DNA of 64,000 bases, taken from contig JBLNDJ010000058.1 in the NCBI GenBank assembly GCA_050261515.1, forward strand, positions 1-64,000, written 5' to 3'. The notes under the pieces were generated by a model. It was not told where the DNA came from, did not search any database, and was given only the letters and a program-made list of their open reading frames with translations. The translations under genes and the position numbers were made by a program. Below are positions 1-7,155 of the stretch, piece after piece; within the stretch, counting starts at the first letter, position 1, and every line of letters starts with the position of its first letter. The stretch is from JBLNDJ01 sp050261515 (GTDB taxonomy: Bacteria > Acidobacteriota > Terriglobia > Bryobacterales > Bryobacteraceae).

Positions 1-78
1 GAGACGATCAGCAGACAGGCGTACGGCTTCCGCAACTTCGAAAATTACCGCCAGCGTGTGCAGGTGTTATGTTCTTAG
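1..78 (+). CDS. ISL3-family transposase, C-terminal end (gene starts before the window)
   Basis: Frame 1 is open from the first base and ends at TAG 76-78. The 25 visible residues include QAYGFRNFENYRQRV, which resembles the conserved C-terminus of ISL3 (IS204/IS1001/IS1165) transposases, where an aromatic-rich F.NF.NYR.RV segment closes the DDE catalytic domain. The catalytic residues lie outside the window, so it cannot be said whether the element is intact. The family call rests on this short tail only; other DDE transposases are possible. The gene runs toward a tRNA-Val, a common neighbourhood for insertions. Confidence 0.6.
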   Translation, partial: ETISRQAYGFRNFENYRQRVQVLCS

Positions 79-121
79 AAAGCCTTGGATTGGGGTCTGC
101 CCCCGGAATTGGCGTAGAGCC
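1..121 (+). mobile_element. Right end of an ISL3-type insertion sequence
   Basis: After the transposase stop there are about 43 bases. Read on the minus strand from 121, they begin GGCTCTACGCCAATTCCGG. ISL3-family terminal inverted repeats commonly begin GGCTCT, so 121 is the likely element boundary. A 9-base direct repeat TAGAGCCGC (115-123 and 125-133) straddles that boundary. The left end and the expected 8-bp target duplication cannot be checked because they lie outside the window. Confidence 0.45.
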
Positions 122-166
122 GCCTAGAGCCGCTCTGGAGGACTGTGCTTTTAGTGGGAAGCAAGG

Positions 167-243
167 TGGTGGGCCCGTGGCGACTCGAACGCCAGACCTC
201 TACCGTGTCAAGGTAGCGCTCTAACCAACTGAGCTACGGGCCC
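167..243 (-). tRNA. tRNA-Val (anticodon GAC)
   Basis: The minus strand folds into a complete cloverleaf. The acceptor stem is GGGCCCG/CGGGCCC (237-243 with 171-177). The D-arm contains AGCTCAGTTGGTTAGAGC. The anticodon stem CTACC/GGTAG encloses the loop TTGACAC, giving anticodon GAC for Val. The T-arm contains GTTCGAGTC. The discriminator A and a genome-encoded CCA occupy 170-167. The gene ends 46 bases from the inferred IS boundary. Confidence 0.96.
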
Positions 244-458
244 GTTCTTGGGACAGAGATCGAATTGTACCATAAGGCCCGCGGGGCATGCCCGACTGCG
301 TTCGCGAAACCAAAGTACTGGTACTAACTCGGCGAAAGCGCGTAATTTTCCGTCTTGAATTTCGGTAATCCGCAAGTTAATATTTATTAATCGCTAGCGT
401 CGCATTTGCCGGGTTCCCGGCGGTGCCGGTCAGCATCTCACGAGGAGGGCTCGAGATC

Positions 459-698
459 ATGAAGTGTTTGTTCAATCACAACTGGAGCTGGCCCCGGAAG
501 AGGGGCAACAAAGACATGCAGGTCTGCCTGGACTGCGGCATGGAACGGGAATCGAAGGTGAGCTTCGACGGCCCGCGGTATCACAGGACGCAGGAACCCA
601 TCCCCGACTTCATTGCGACGCCGACAGCCATACACACCGGGCCGGAGCGGCGTAAGCAGCGGCGCGAGGTGACGCCGATCACGGCCGCCGCCGCGTAA
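459..698 (+). CDS. Small conserved-type hypothetical protein with a CxxC pair
   Basis: A 79-residue protein. ATG 459 is preferred over the upstream in-frame start at 423 because AGGAGG (443-448) sits 10 bases before it. The N-terminal half has Cys3, the sequence NHNWSWPRKRG and a CLDCG motif near residues 24-28, suggesting a half zinc-ribbon. Only one CxxC is present, so metal binding would need Cys3 and a His or a dimer. The C-terminal half is Pro/Arg-rich and probably disordered. There is no signal peptide or membrane segment. An AT-rich stretch (about 378-392) upstream could carry its promoter. Function unknown. Confidence 0.7.
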   Translation: MKCLFNHNWSWPRKRGNKDMQVCLDCGMERESKVSFDGPRYHRTQEPIPDFIATPTAIHTGPERRKQRREVTPITAAAA

Positions 699-723
699 AG
701 AACCACGCCTCCGCGGGAGCCGT

Positions 724-729
724 ATATAA
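724..729 (+). promoter_or_regulatory. -10 box (TATAAT) for the beta-propeller-like gene
   Basis: A perfect TATAAT lies 21 bases upstream of ATG 750. The in-frame ATG at 729 overlaps this box, which argues against 729 as the start. No convincing -35 hexamer is seen. Confidence 0.55.
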
Positions 730-749
730 TGCTGCCACAGGAGGCGATC

Positions 750-1430
750 ATGCGGTTCTGGTTTGCGGCCGCGGTCCTGGCTGTCATGCCGGCGTGCGCC
801 GCGCAGAACGAACCATTCGCTGCACAGGTGCTGCGAGTGGCGGGAATGGCACCCGGTTCGGGCGCCGCAACGGACCCCGACGACGAGATCGACACCGGCG
901 AACTCTGGCTCGTGGACCTCAAATTGAACACGCGCAGGCCGATCGCGAGCCAGGGGTTCCGCTCGCCGGTGTTCGCTCCATCGGGCGACGCCGTCTACGC
1001 GATCCGGGACGACGTGATCGTTCGCATCTCCCTTTCAGGCGGCGCTCCCGAAGACGTCTTCCAACTCGACAGCATCACGAAGCTGGCCGGATTTGCGCCT
1101 GACGGGCGGCTGCTGCTGACGGCGGACGACAACAACATGGTCGGGTTTCTGACGCTCGCCGACAAGAAGATACGCTGGCTCACGCCGGACGAATCGCGGG
1201 CCGAGGACAAGGCCGCGCTCGAGCGCGTCCGCGGCTGGGAGCGCGTGTACGGCGACACGCGCGTGGCGACCGAGCGCCAGACCTCGACCTCGAAACGCTG
1301 GACCGACGTGATGCTGCACGAGGGCGCGAACGATCCGGTAAACGTGAGCCAGGGAGACGGGGTCTTCTGCGGCCAGCCGGCCTACGCCCCGGCCGCGCGG
1401 ATGGTGGTTTACGTGCGCGCGCCGCAGTAA
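750..1430 (+). CDS. Exported TolB/PD40-like beta-propeller protein
   Basis: A 226-residue protein with an N-terminal signal peptide (MRFWFAAAVLAVMPACAAQ, cleavage near 19). The cysteine before the A-Q junction may make it a lipoprotein, though the lipobox is poor. The body shows repeats of the kind FAPSGDAVYAIRD and FAPDGRLLLTAD, matching PD40/TolB-type propeller blades with their D/G.. turns. It is short for a full propeller (about two to four blades), so it may be a partial propeller or need to dimerise. The start is chosen from AGGAGG (739-744) and a -10 box at 724. Ligand and role cannot be inferred. Confidence 0.65.
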   Translation: MRFWFAAAVLAVMPACAAQNEPFAAQVLRVAGMAPGSGAATDPDDEIDTGELWLVDLKLNTRRPIASQGFRSPVFAPSGDAVYAIRDDVIVRISLSGGAPEDVFQLDSITKLAGFAPDGRLLLTADDNNMVGFLTLADKKIRWLTPDESRAEDKAALERVRGWERVYGDTRVATERQTSTSKRWTDVMLHEGANDPVNVSQGDGVFCGQPAYAPAARMVVYVRAPQ

Positions 1431-1454
1431 GAGTACGGACGTTATTCCAACCCG

Positions 1455-1919
1455 TTACTCATCTCGCTGTGCGCCCGGCGAGGCGGCGAGATGCCTCACC
1501 CAGCGCTCCTCTTCACCCGGCCCATCGAAGGTCTGTTTCCAGAAAGCGTGGAAGGCGGAGACGCTTTCGCGCATGCGGGCCTCCAGGAAACGCTCGAACC
1601 GGATGCGCCGGGCGCCCGGCAGGCGGCCTTCCATCAGCGTCCTTGTGGTCGCGTCGTCGTTGACCGAGCCGAGCAAGTCCTGAATCTTGCGGAGCCGCTC
1701 CAGGAACTCGTCAAGGCGCGGGCCGTAATACTTGCTGAACATTTCGAGCGTGTAGCGGAAACGCTTCGTCGCGAGACGAAATTTGTGGAGCGTGGCGGGC
1801 GAAGGGCCGGCCTCGATCACGGCGCGCCCGGTTTCGAAGTACTTCTGTGCGAGCGCGGGCAGGTGGAGGCGTGCGTTTTCGGCGGCGCTGAGCGAAGGGT
1901 CCCACCGGCGGCGCGCCAT
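1455..1919 (-). CDS. CHAD domain protein, C-terminal half
   Basis: A 154-residue, basic, all-helical protein. It carries one CHAD half-repeat: LHKFRLATKRFRYTLEMF (about 45-62) followed by RLRKIQDLLGSVNDDATT (about 75-92). In full-length CHAD domains (two four-helix bundles, roughly 240 residues or more) this LGxxND signature belongs to the second bundle. CHAD domains bind polyphosphate through conserved His, Arg and Lys residues, and those are present here. The ATG lies one base after the stop of the preceding ORF, which encodes the first half, so the two are translationally coupled. Each half keeps its own leading helix. Either the domain is naturally split or a frameshift divides one gene. 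Confidence 0.8.
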   Translation of the reverse strand: MARRRWDPSLSAAENARLHLPALAQKYFETGRAVIEAGPSPATLHKFRLATKRFRYTLEMFSKYYGPRLDEFLERLRKIQDLLGSVNDDATTRTLMEGRLPGARRIRFERFLEARMRESVSAFHAFWKQTFDGPGEEERWVRHLAASPGAQRDE

Positions 1920-1920
1920 G

Positions 1921-2331
1921 TCAGACTCCCAGCCTCGCGCGCCAGCGTTGCTGCGTGTTGCGGCGGCTCCAGCGCTTCAACGCGGCGCGCAAATCCTTTC
2001 CGGCTCTTCGACGCTCCTCGACGAGGCGCTCGTTCCGGGGTTCGCCCGCCTGCTCGAGCAACTCGAGCGCGATATCGCGGTTCCTCACTTCGGAAGCGGC
2101 CGCCATCAGGCGTTTCAGGCGGCGCCGGATCTTCTTCGCCGCGCCGTGCGGGAAGAACTGGCGGAAGATGCGAAGCGCTTGCGAGAAGCGGCGGATGGAG
2201 ACGCGCAAGTCGTGCACCGTATCCGCGTCGTCCGAGCTGGCGGCCCGCCCGGCCTGGTCGGCCATACGCCTCAACAGCGTCGCCGTCTGCCGCTCGGCAT
2301 GGCAGCGGATCGAAACGGATTGTTCTTTCAC
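1921..2331 (-). CDS. CHAD domain protein, N-terminal half
   Basis: A 136-residue basic helical protein with the N-terminal CHAD signature VHDLRVSIRRFSQALRIF (about 43-60) and the following LKRLMAAASEVRNRDIALELL, equivalent to the first-bundle LG.aRDLDVLL motif. GTG 2331 is chosen because its GTGA overlaps the ppx stop codon (2328-2330), a classic coupling arrangement; longer in-frame starts would lie inside ppx. The protein ends just where a second bundle should begin, and that bundle is the next ORF in another frame. The likely role is polyphosphate binding or polyphosphate-granule association, inferred from the family and the adjacent Ppx. Confidence 0.8.
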   Translation of the reverse strand: MKEQSVSIRCHAERQTATLLRRMADQAGRAASSDDADTVHDLRVSIRRFSQALRIFRQFFPHGAAKKIRRRLKRLMAAASEVRNRDIALELLEQAGEPRNERLVEERRRAGKDLRAALKRWSRRNTQQRWRARLGV

Positions 2332-3860
2332 GATGAAGCCTTGACGATCTCGATGGGCCGCCCGTAGATCTGGCGGAAGATCTCTCCGGCGCGTCCCGCG
2401 GCCCACTGCTCGAGCTCGATGTCAGCCGACGACCTGAGCTCAATCTGCGCCTGTCCGTTCCGGACGCGGATTTCGATGGATTCGACGCGCTGGTCGCCGC
2501 TGCGGTCCAGACTATCGGCGAGGCGCAGCAGGGGAATCAGCAGCAGCAGCGCGCGGCGTTCCTCGGCGTCCAAAATGCGCTGGTTGTCGTGGTCGGGCGA
2601 TGGGAGCGCCTTGCGGTGATAGCGGCACAGGTTGGCGATGAACTCGCGCTCGCGGCTGGTGAAGCCGCTCATATCGGAGTTCGACACCAGATAGTAGGAG
2701 TGTTTGTGATGGCCGAGGTCGTTGACGTAGTGGCCCGCGTCGTGAAGGTACGCGGCGGCCTGAAGCAGCTTGCCGTAAGCGGGCGCCAGGCCGTGCAGCG
2801 GCTGGAATGATTCGAACAGCGCGGCCGCCAGCGCGGCGACCTTGCGGGCGTGCTTCACGGGAACCGAGTAACGTTTGCAGAGCCGCTCGACTTCCTTGCG
2901 CTGGTCGCGGCTGAGCTGCGCGAGCTCGCGCCCGACGCCGCGTGAGACCAGATCGGCGATGATGCCGTCGCGCACGCCGGCCGCCGAGTAGCTGGCCGAG
3001 GGCGACTGGAAGTGCTCGAGGATGCTGAGCAGCACGGCAGTGCCGGGCACGATGATCTCGGCGCGCCGCGGGCCGATGCCGGTGATCTTGCGCCGGCCGG
3101 CGAGCCCAAGGACGCTGATTCGCTTGTACAGGCGGCGGATTGAAGCAGTGGTGGCGCGGAGGCGGTCGGCCCGCTCGCGCTTGGCGCGCGGCACTCCGCC
3201 GACAGCGCTCATGACGGCGGCGGCGGTCCCGGAGGTCGCGATGACGCGGTCCCAGCCGCCCGCGCCGAAGCGGTGCGCGACGCCGGCCAGGCGCTCCCGG
3301 ATGTAGTCGTGCATGTTGTGGAGCTCGCCGGGGGCGGGCGGGTCGTTGGCAAGGAAGATCTCGCGCAGGCGTATGGCGCCGAGCGGTTTCGAGACTGCGT
3401 CGCGCATGTGGCCGTCTTCGGCGGCGATGATCTCGGCGCTGCCGCCGCCGATGTCGATAATGAGCACGCGCCGGCGCGGATGCGGCCAGCGGCTCTCGAC
3501 GCCCAGCTGAATCAGCCGCGCTTCTTCGCGGCCGCTGATGACCTCGACCTGCGTCCCGAGCGCCTCGGAGGCGCGCGCGATGAACTCCGCCTGGTTGCGC
3601 GCATCTCGCACACCGCTGGTGCCGACGGCGCGCACGCCCACGACGCCGAGGCCTTTGTATTGCTCCGCCATGCGCGCCAGCACCGAGCAGGTCAGATCCA
3701 TCGCATCCTGCGTGATGCGGCCGGCGCGGAAGACGCTCTGGCCGAGCCGCGTGACGTCGCGTTCGGAAGCGAGGATGCGCGGCGGGCTCCCGGGCACGAC
3801 TTCCGCGGCTTCCATGCGGATCGAGTTGCTGCCTATGTCGATCGCCGCGTAGCGGGGCAT
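2328..3860 (-). CDS. ppx: Exopolyphosphatase / guanosine pentaphosphatase (Ppx/GppA) with C-terminal HD domain
   Basis: A 510-residue protein of the long Ppx/GppA type. The actin-like ASKHA fold is shown by the phosphate-1 loop DIGSNS (8-13) and the phosphate-2 loop DIGGGSAE (136-143). A GTAVLLS region follows near 273-279. The C-terminal part has the HD-domain signature YLHDAGHYVN (371-380) and later YHRK. The enzyme removes terminal phosphate from polyphosphate and/or converts pppGpp to ppGpp; the sequence does not decide between them. It is first in an operon with the two CHAD half-proteins (GTGA overlap). A TATTAT -10 box ends only 8 bases before ATG 3860. Confidence 0.92.
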   Translation of the reverse strand: MPRYAAIDIGSNSIRMEAAEVVPGSPPRILASERDVTRLGQSVFRAGRITQDAMDLTCSVLARMAEQYKGLGVVGVRAVGTSGVRDARNQAEFIARASEALGTQVEVISGREEARLIQLGVESRWPHPRRRVLIIDIGGGSAEIIAAEDGHMRDAVSKPLGAIRLREIFLANDPPAPGELHNMHDYIRERLAGVAHRFGAGGWDRVIATSGTAAAVMSAVGGVPRAKRERADRLRATTASIRRLYKRISVLGLAGRRKITGIGPRRAEIIVPGTAVLLSILEHFQSPSASYSAAGVRDGIIADLVSRGVGRELAQLSRDQRKEVERLCKRYSVPVKHARKVAALAAALFESFQPLHGLAPAYGKLLQAAAYLHDAGHYVNDLGHHKHSYYLVSNSDMSGFTSREREFIANLCRYHRKALPSPDHDNQRILDAEERRALLLLIPLLRLADSLDRSGDQRVESIEIRVRNGQAQIELRSSADIELEQWAAGRAGEIFRQIYGRPIEIVKASS

Positions 3861-3867
3861 ATACAGC

Positions 3868-3874
3868 TATAATA
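3868..3874. promoter_or_regulatory. Overlapping divergent -10 boxes between ppx and sixA
   Basis: TATAAT (3868-3873) reads toward sixA and TATTAT (3874-3869) reads toward ppx. The latter leaves 8 bases to ATG 3860, suggesting a nearly leaderless ppx mRNA. The former would give sixA a leader of roughly 120 bases. No clear -35 elements are seen. Confidence 0.4.
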
Positions 3875-3998
3875 GGCACGACATTCGAGGGGGCAGCGAC
3901 GGCTCCGCGAAAGCGAGCCAACGGCTGCGGCCGCAAAGCTACCGGTGGCGTTCGGCGCGTGGGACTCCTCTGCGCGAACAGAGAAAAGTAGAGGCGCA

Positions 3999-4481
3999 AT
4001 GGACATCTACATTCTGCGGCATGGGATCGCGGAGCCGCACGCGCAGGACGGCCGCGACGAGACGCGGGCGCTGACCGAGGACGGCCGCACGAAGCTTCGC
4101 GCGGTACTGGAGCGGGCGCGGGCGGCGAAGGCGGCCCCGTCGCTGATCCTGACGAGCCCTTACGTGCGGGCCGTTCAGACCGCGGAGATTGCGGCGAAGG
4201 AACTCGGGTACAAGAAACGCATCGTGAAGAGCGACGCGCTCGCGCCGGACTCGTCGCCCGAGGCGGTTTGGGCGGAGATACGGAGTCACGCGAAGGAGAA
4301 GGCGCTCCTGGTGGCCGGGCACGAGCCGCTGCTGAGCGCGACTGTGAGTTTTCTGGTGGGGTCGGGCCGGACGGTCGTCGAGCTCAAGAAGGGCGCGCTG
4401 GCGCGGATTTCGATTGAGGCTCCGGCGAAGACACCGCAAGGAGTGCTGGCGTGGTTGATCACGCCGAAGCTGGCACAGTAG
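3999..4481 (+). CDS. sixA: SixA-type phosphohistidine phosphatase
   Basis: A 160-residue single-domain histidine phosphatase. The RHG catalytic motif is at residues 7-9 (His8 is the phospho-acceptor). The second catalytic His is in VAGHEPLL (His108), and SPYVRAVQTAE supplies the substrate-binding Arg. The length and architecture match the minimal SixA proteins that dephosphorylate phosphohistidine in HPt domains. ATG 3999 is chosen because GAGG lies just upstream and the reaction motif then sits at the usual distance from the N-terminus; an earlier start at 3945 adds unrelated residues. It is divergent from ppx. SixA-like proteins are often found near CHAD or polyphosphate genes, so a role in phosphate metabolism is plausible but inferred. 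Confidence 0.85.
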   Translation: MDIYILRHGIAEPHAQDGRDETRALTEDGRTKLRAVLERARAAKAAPSLILTSPYVRAVQTAEIAAKELGYKKRIVKSDALAPDSSPEAVWAEIRSHAKEKALLVAGHEPLLSATVSFLVGSGRTVVELKKGALARISIEAPAKTPQGVLAWLITPKLAQ

Positions 4482-4491
4482 GCTTGGCGCG

Positions 4492-6168
4492 TCAGAAATA
4501 CGGGGCGGGCTCGGGGACGGCGGCGCCGTCCTTCCTCGGCGAGGAGGCTCCGTAGTTCACTCGTGCGGCGGCGTCGTGAATCACGGCCTGTCCGCCGCCC
4601 ATCGCTCCCGAGTAATCTCCGCGAACCTCGAGTTCGTGGCCCTTTCTGGCGAGCTGCTCGCGCGTTTCCGCCGGGACCCGGCCTTCGATCTGGACGTCGC
4701 AGCCGCCGAAGGTCGGCTTAGTGAAGCGCGGGGCTTCGAGCGCCGCCTGGATGTTCATGCCGTGATCGACCACGTTCGAGACGAACTGCGCGTGCGCCTG
4801 CGCCTGGTTCAGCCCACCCATGATGCCGAAGCCGATCCGCGTATCGCCCTTCTCCATGAAGCCGGGGATGATCGTATGGAACGGGCGCTTGCGCGGCGCG
4901 AGCGCGTTCGGGTGCCGGGCGTCGAGCTCGAACAGCGCGCCGCGGTTTTGCAGGTGAAAGCCCATGCCCTCCACCAGGACGCCCGAGCCGAAGCCCATAT
5001 AGAGGCTCTGGATCAGGGAAACGATGTTGCCGTCGCGATCCACCACGCTCAGGTAGATGGTGTCTCCCTTGGCCTTGGGCGGATCGCCGGGCGTCACGTC
5101 GCAGCGCGCGCGGTCGGGCGAGATCAGCGCGGCGCGCTCGCGCGCGTATTCCTTCGAGAGCATGCCTTCGACGGGCACCTTCGAGAAGCGCATGTCGGCG
5201 ACGAAACGCTTCAGATCCTGATAGGCGAGCTTCTGCGCTTCGATCTTCACGTGGAACGCCTCGGGGCTCAGGGGCTCGAAATCGGCGATGGGGAACCGCT
5301 CCATCATGTTCAGCATTTCGAGCGTCGCGATGCCCTGCCCGTTCGGCGGCAGCTCGTAGACTTTCCAGCCGCGGTAAGTGGTCGAGATGGGCACGACCCA
5401 TTCGGCGGAGAATTCGGCGAGGTCGGCGGCAGTCATGACGCCCTGGTGCTTTTCGACAGTCTTGAGGATGGCCTGCGCGATCGCGCCGCGGTAGAACGCA
5501 CCTTCGCCTTCCTTCGCGACAAGCTCGAGCGCGCGGGCGAGTTGCGGGTTGCGGAAGACCTGTCCGGTAGCGGGCTCGGCGCCGTTGACGAGATATACCT
5601 GCGCGGCATTTTCGTCCGAGGCGAGTTTCTTTACGCCGCCTTTCCAGTATTCGTGGATGATCTCGGTGACGGGGAATCCGTTTTGAGCGAAGTAAATCGC
5701 GGGGCGGAACAGCTCGGCCCACGGCAGGCGGCCGTAGCGCTTGTGCAGCTTCGCCCAGCCTTCAACGCAGCCGGGGACGGTCACCGTGTCGATTCCGAGC
5801 GCCGGCATTTCCTCCGCGCCTTTGCCCTTGAGGTAATCGATGGTGAGGGCTTTGGGGGCCCAGCCGCTGGCGTTCATGCCGGTGAGCTCGCCGGTCTTCG
5901 CGTTCCAGTAGATGGCGAAGAGGTCGCCGCCCATGCCGTTGCTCATCGGCTCGACGACTCCCATGACGGCATTGGCCGCGATGGCCGCGTCGACGGCGGA
6001 GCCGCCGCGCGCAAGCACCTGCGCGCCGGCCTGCGAGGCGAGGGTCTGGCTGGTCGCGACGATACCCTGCCGCGAGATCACCATCGAACGCGCTTGAGAA
6101 CGGTCCTGCCCGGAACACTCTGCGATCATCAGAAGACTCATGGTTGCCGCCAGCACAATGCGACGCAT
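4492..6168 (-). CDS. ggt: Gamma-glutamyltransferase, exported
   Basis: A 558-residue Ntn-hydrolase proenzyme with an N-terminal signal peptide (MRRIVLAATMSLLMIAECSGQ). It should cleave itself before Thr370, in GDTIYLSVVDRDG, into a large and a small subunit. The free Thr then attacks gamma-glutamyl bonds of glutathione or related peptides in the periplasm. NGMGGD (78-83), PNGQGI (276-281) and GIMGGLNQ support the family. The second residue of the usual TTH motif is Ile here, as in many distant GGT homologues, so the substrate may not be glutathione. ATG 6168 has a TACAAT box 6 bases upstream. The gene is divergent from the YheT-type hydrolase. Confidence 0.92.
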   Translation of the reverse strand: MRRIVLAATMSLLMIAECSGQDRSQARSMVISRQGIVATSQTLASQAGAQVLARGGSAVDAAIAANAVMGVVEPMSNGMGGDLFAIYWNAKTGELTGMNASGWAPKALTIDYLKGKGAEEMPALGIDTVTVPGCVEGWAKLHKRYGRLPWAELFRPAIYFAQNGFPVTEIIHEYWKGGVKKLASDENAAQVYLVNGAEPATGQVFRNPQLARALELVAKEGEGAFYRGAIAQAILKTVEKHQGVMTAADLAEFSAEWVVPISTTYRGWKVYELPPNGQGIATLEMLNMMERFPIADFEPLSPEAFHVKIEAQKLAYQDLKRFVADMRFSKVPVEGMLSKEYARERAALISPDRARCDVTPGDPPKAKGDTIYLSVVDRDGNIVSLIQSLYMGFGSGVLVEGMGFHLQNRGALFELDARHPNALAPRKRPFHTIIPGFMEKGDTRIGFGIMGGLNQAQAHAQFVSNVVDHGMNIQAALEAPRFTKPTFGGCDVQIEGRVPAETREQLARKGHELEVRGDYSGAMGGGQAVIHDAAARVNYGASSPRKDGAAVPEPAPYF

Positions 6169-6174
6169 GGATGA

Positions 6175-6192
6175 ATTGTAGCGGGCTACACT
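6175..6192. promoter_or_regulatory. Divergent -10 boxes between ggt and the YheT-type hydrolase
   Basis: TACAAT on the minus strand (6180-6175) lies 6 bases before the ggt ATG. TACACT on the plus strand (6187-6192) lies 6 bases before the TTG start at 6199. With normal -10 to start-site spacing, both transcripts would begin at or within a base or two of their start codons. Confidence 0.5.
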
Positions 6193-6198
6193 GGTTGC

Positions 6199-7155
6199 TT
6201 GCAGCCCTTCGTTCCTCTGGTCCGCAATCCCCACCTGCTGACGGTGCTCGCGCATTTCTGGCCGGCCGGGCTCGACGAGCGGCGCTTCCCGGTAGAGCGG
6301 CGCCTGGTCGCCTCGGAGCCGGGCGTGAAGGTGCTCGTCGAATCGCAGCGGCCGGAGGGCCGTGCGGCGGGCGAAATCGTGATGGTGCATGGGCTCGAGG
6401 GCTCGAGCCGCGCGGGCTATATGCTGACGCTCGCGCGCCGCGCGCTCGAAGCCGGATACGGCGCGCACCGGTTGAACCTGCGGACATGCGGCGGCACGGA
6501 GGCGTATTCGGCGACTCCGTATCACTCGGGCGTGACCGCGGATCTGCTTGCCTTGGTGAAGCAACTTGCCAGGGAGGGCCGCGGGCCGGTGTACGTCGCG
6601 GGCTTCTCGCTCGGCGGTAACGTCGCGCTGAAGCTTGCGGGCGAACTGGGCGAGGCGGCGCGCGGGCTGGCGGCGGGCTTCTGCGCGATCTCGACGCCGA
6701 TCGATCTTTCGGCCTGCACCAGGTCGATCGAGAAGCCCGAAAACCGCCTCTACGAGATGCGTTTCGTGAAGCGGCTGAAGCGGCGCGTTCGCGCGCTGGC
6801 GCACCTGCACCCGGGGCGATTTTCGATCGACGGGCTCGACGCCGTCCGCAGCATACGCGCCTTCGACGACCGCTTCACGGCGCGCTGGTTCGGCTTCCGC
6901 GACGCAGAGGATTACTACGTGACGCAGTCCTCGCTGCGCGTGCTGGAGGCGATTCGCGTGCCCGTGCTGATGATTCAGGCCAAGGACGACCCGGTGATTC
7001 CGTTCGGGATCTTCTCGCGGCCCGAGGTGGCGCGCAATCCGGCGATCGAACTGGTGGCGCCGGAACACGGCGGCCACATCGGCTTCCTGGCGCGGCACGC
7101 GCCGCGCCTGTGGGCCGATGAAGCCATCCTCGAATGGATTACTTCCCGCGCTTAG
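6199..7155 (+). CDS. Alpha/beta-hydrolase, YheT/COG0429 family
   Basis: A 318-residue cytosolic hydrolase. The start MQPFVPLVRNPHLLTVL is typical of the YheT family, whose members share a conserved NPHLQT segment. VHGLEGSS (63-70) forms the oxyanion region. GFSLGGN (135-141) holds nucleophile Ser137. The acid and base are likely in AKDDPVIP and HGGHIGF. The start is TTG; no Shine-Dalgarno is seen, but a TACACT box ends 6 bases upstream, consistent with a leaderless message. Family members hydrolyse short acyl esters; the physiological substrate is unknown. Its 3' end overlaps the convergent SGNH gene by 17 bases. Confidence 0.85.
   Translation: MQPFVPLVRNPHLLTVLAHFWPAGLDERRFPVERRLVASEPGVKVLVESQRPEGRAAGEIVMVHGLEGSSRAGYMLTLARRALEAGYGAHRLNLRTCGGTEAYSATPYHSGVTADLLALVKQLAREGRGPVYVAGFSLGGNVALKLAGELGEAARGLAAGFCAISTPIDLSACTRSIEKPENRLYEMRFVKRLKRRVRALAHLHPGRFSIDGLDAVRSIRAFDDRFTARWFGFRDAEDYYVTQSSLRVLEAIRVPVLMIQAKDDPVIPFGIFSRPEVARNPAIELVAPEHGGHIGFLARHAPRLWADEAILEWITSRA

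Noticed and set aside
2512..3999. Long minus-strand ORF of 495 codons opposite ppx
   Set aside because: It is on the same strand as ppx but in another frame, very rich in Arg, Pro and Ala, with no domain; the ppx frame has clear motifs.
6169..7098. N-terminal extension that would fuse a 310-residue region to Ggt
   Set aside because: The extension is antisense to the YheT-type hydrolase and replaces the obvious Ggt signal peptide; ATG 6168 is the real start.
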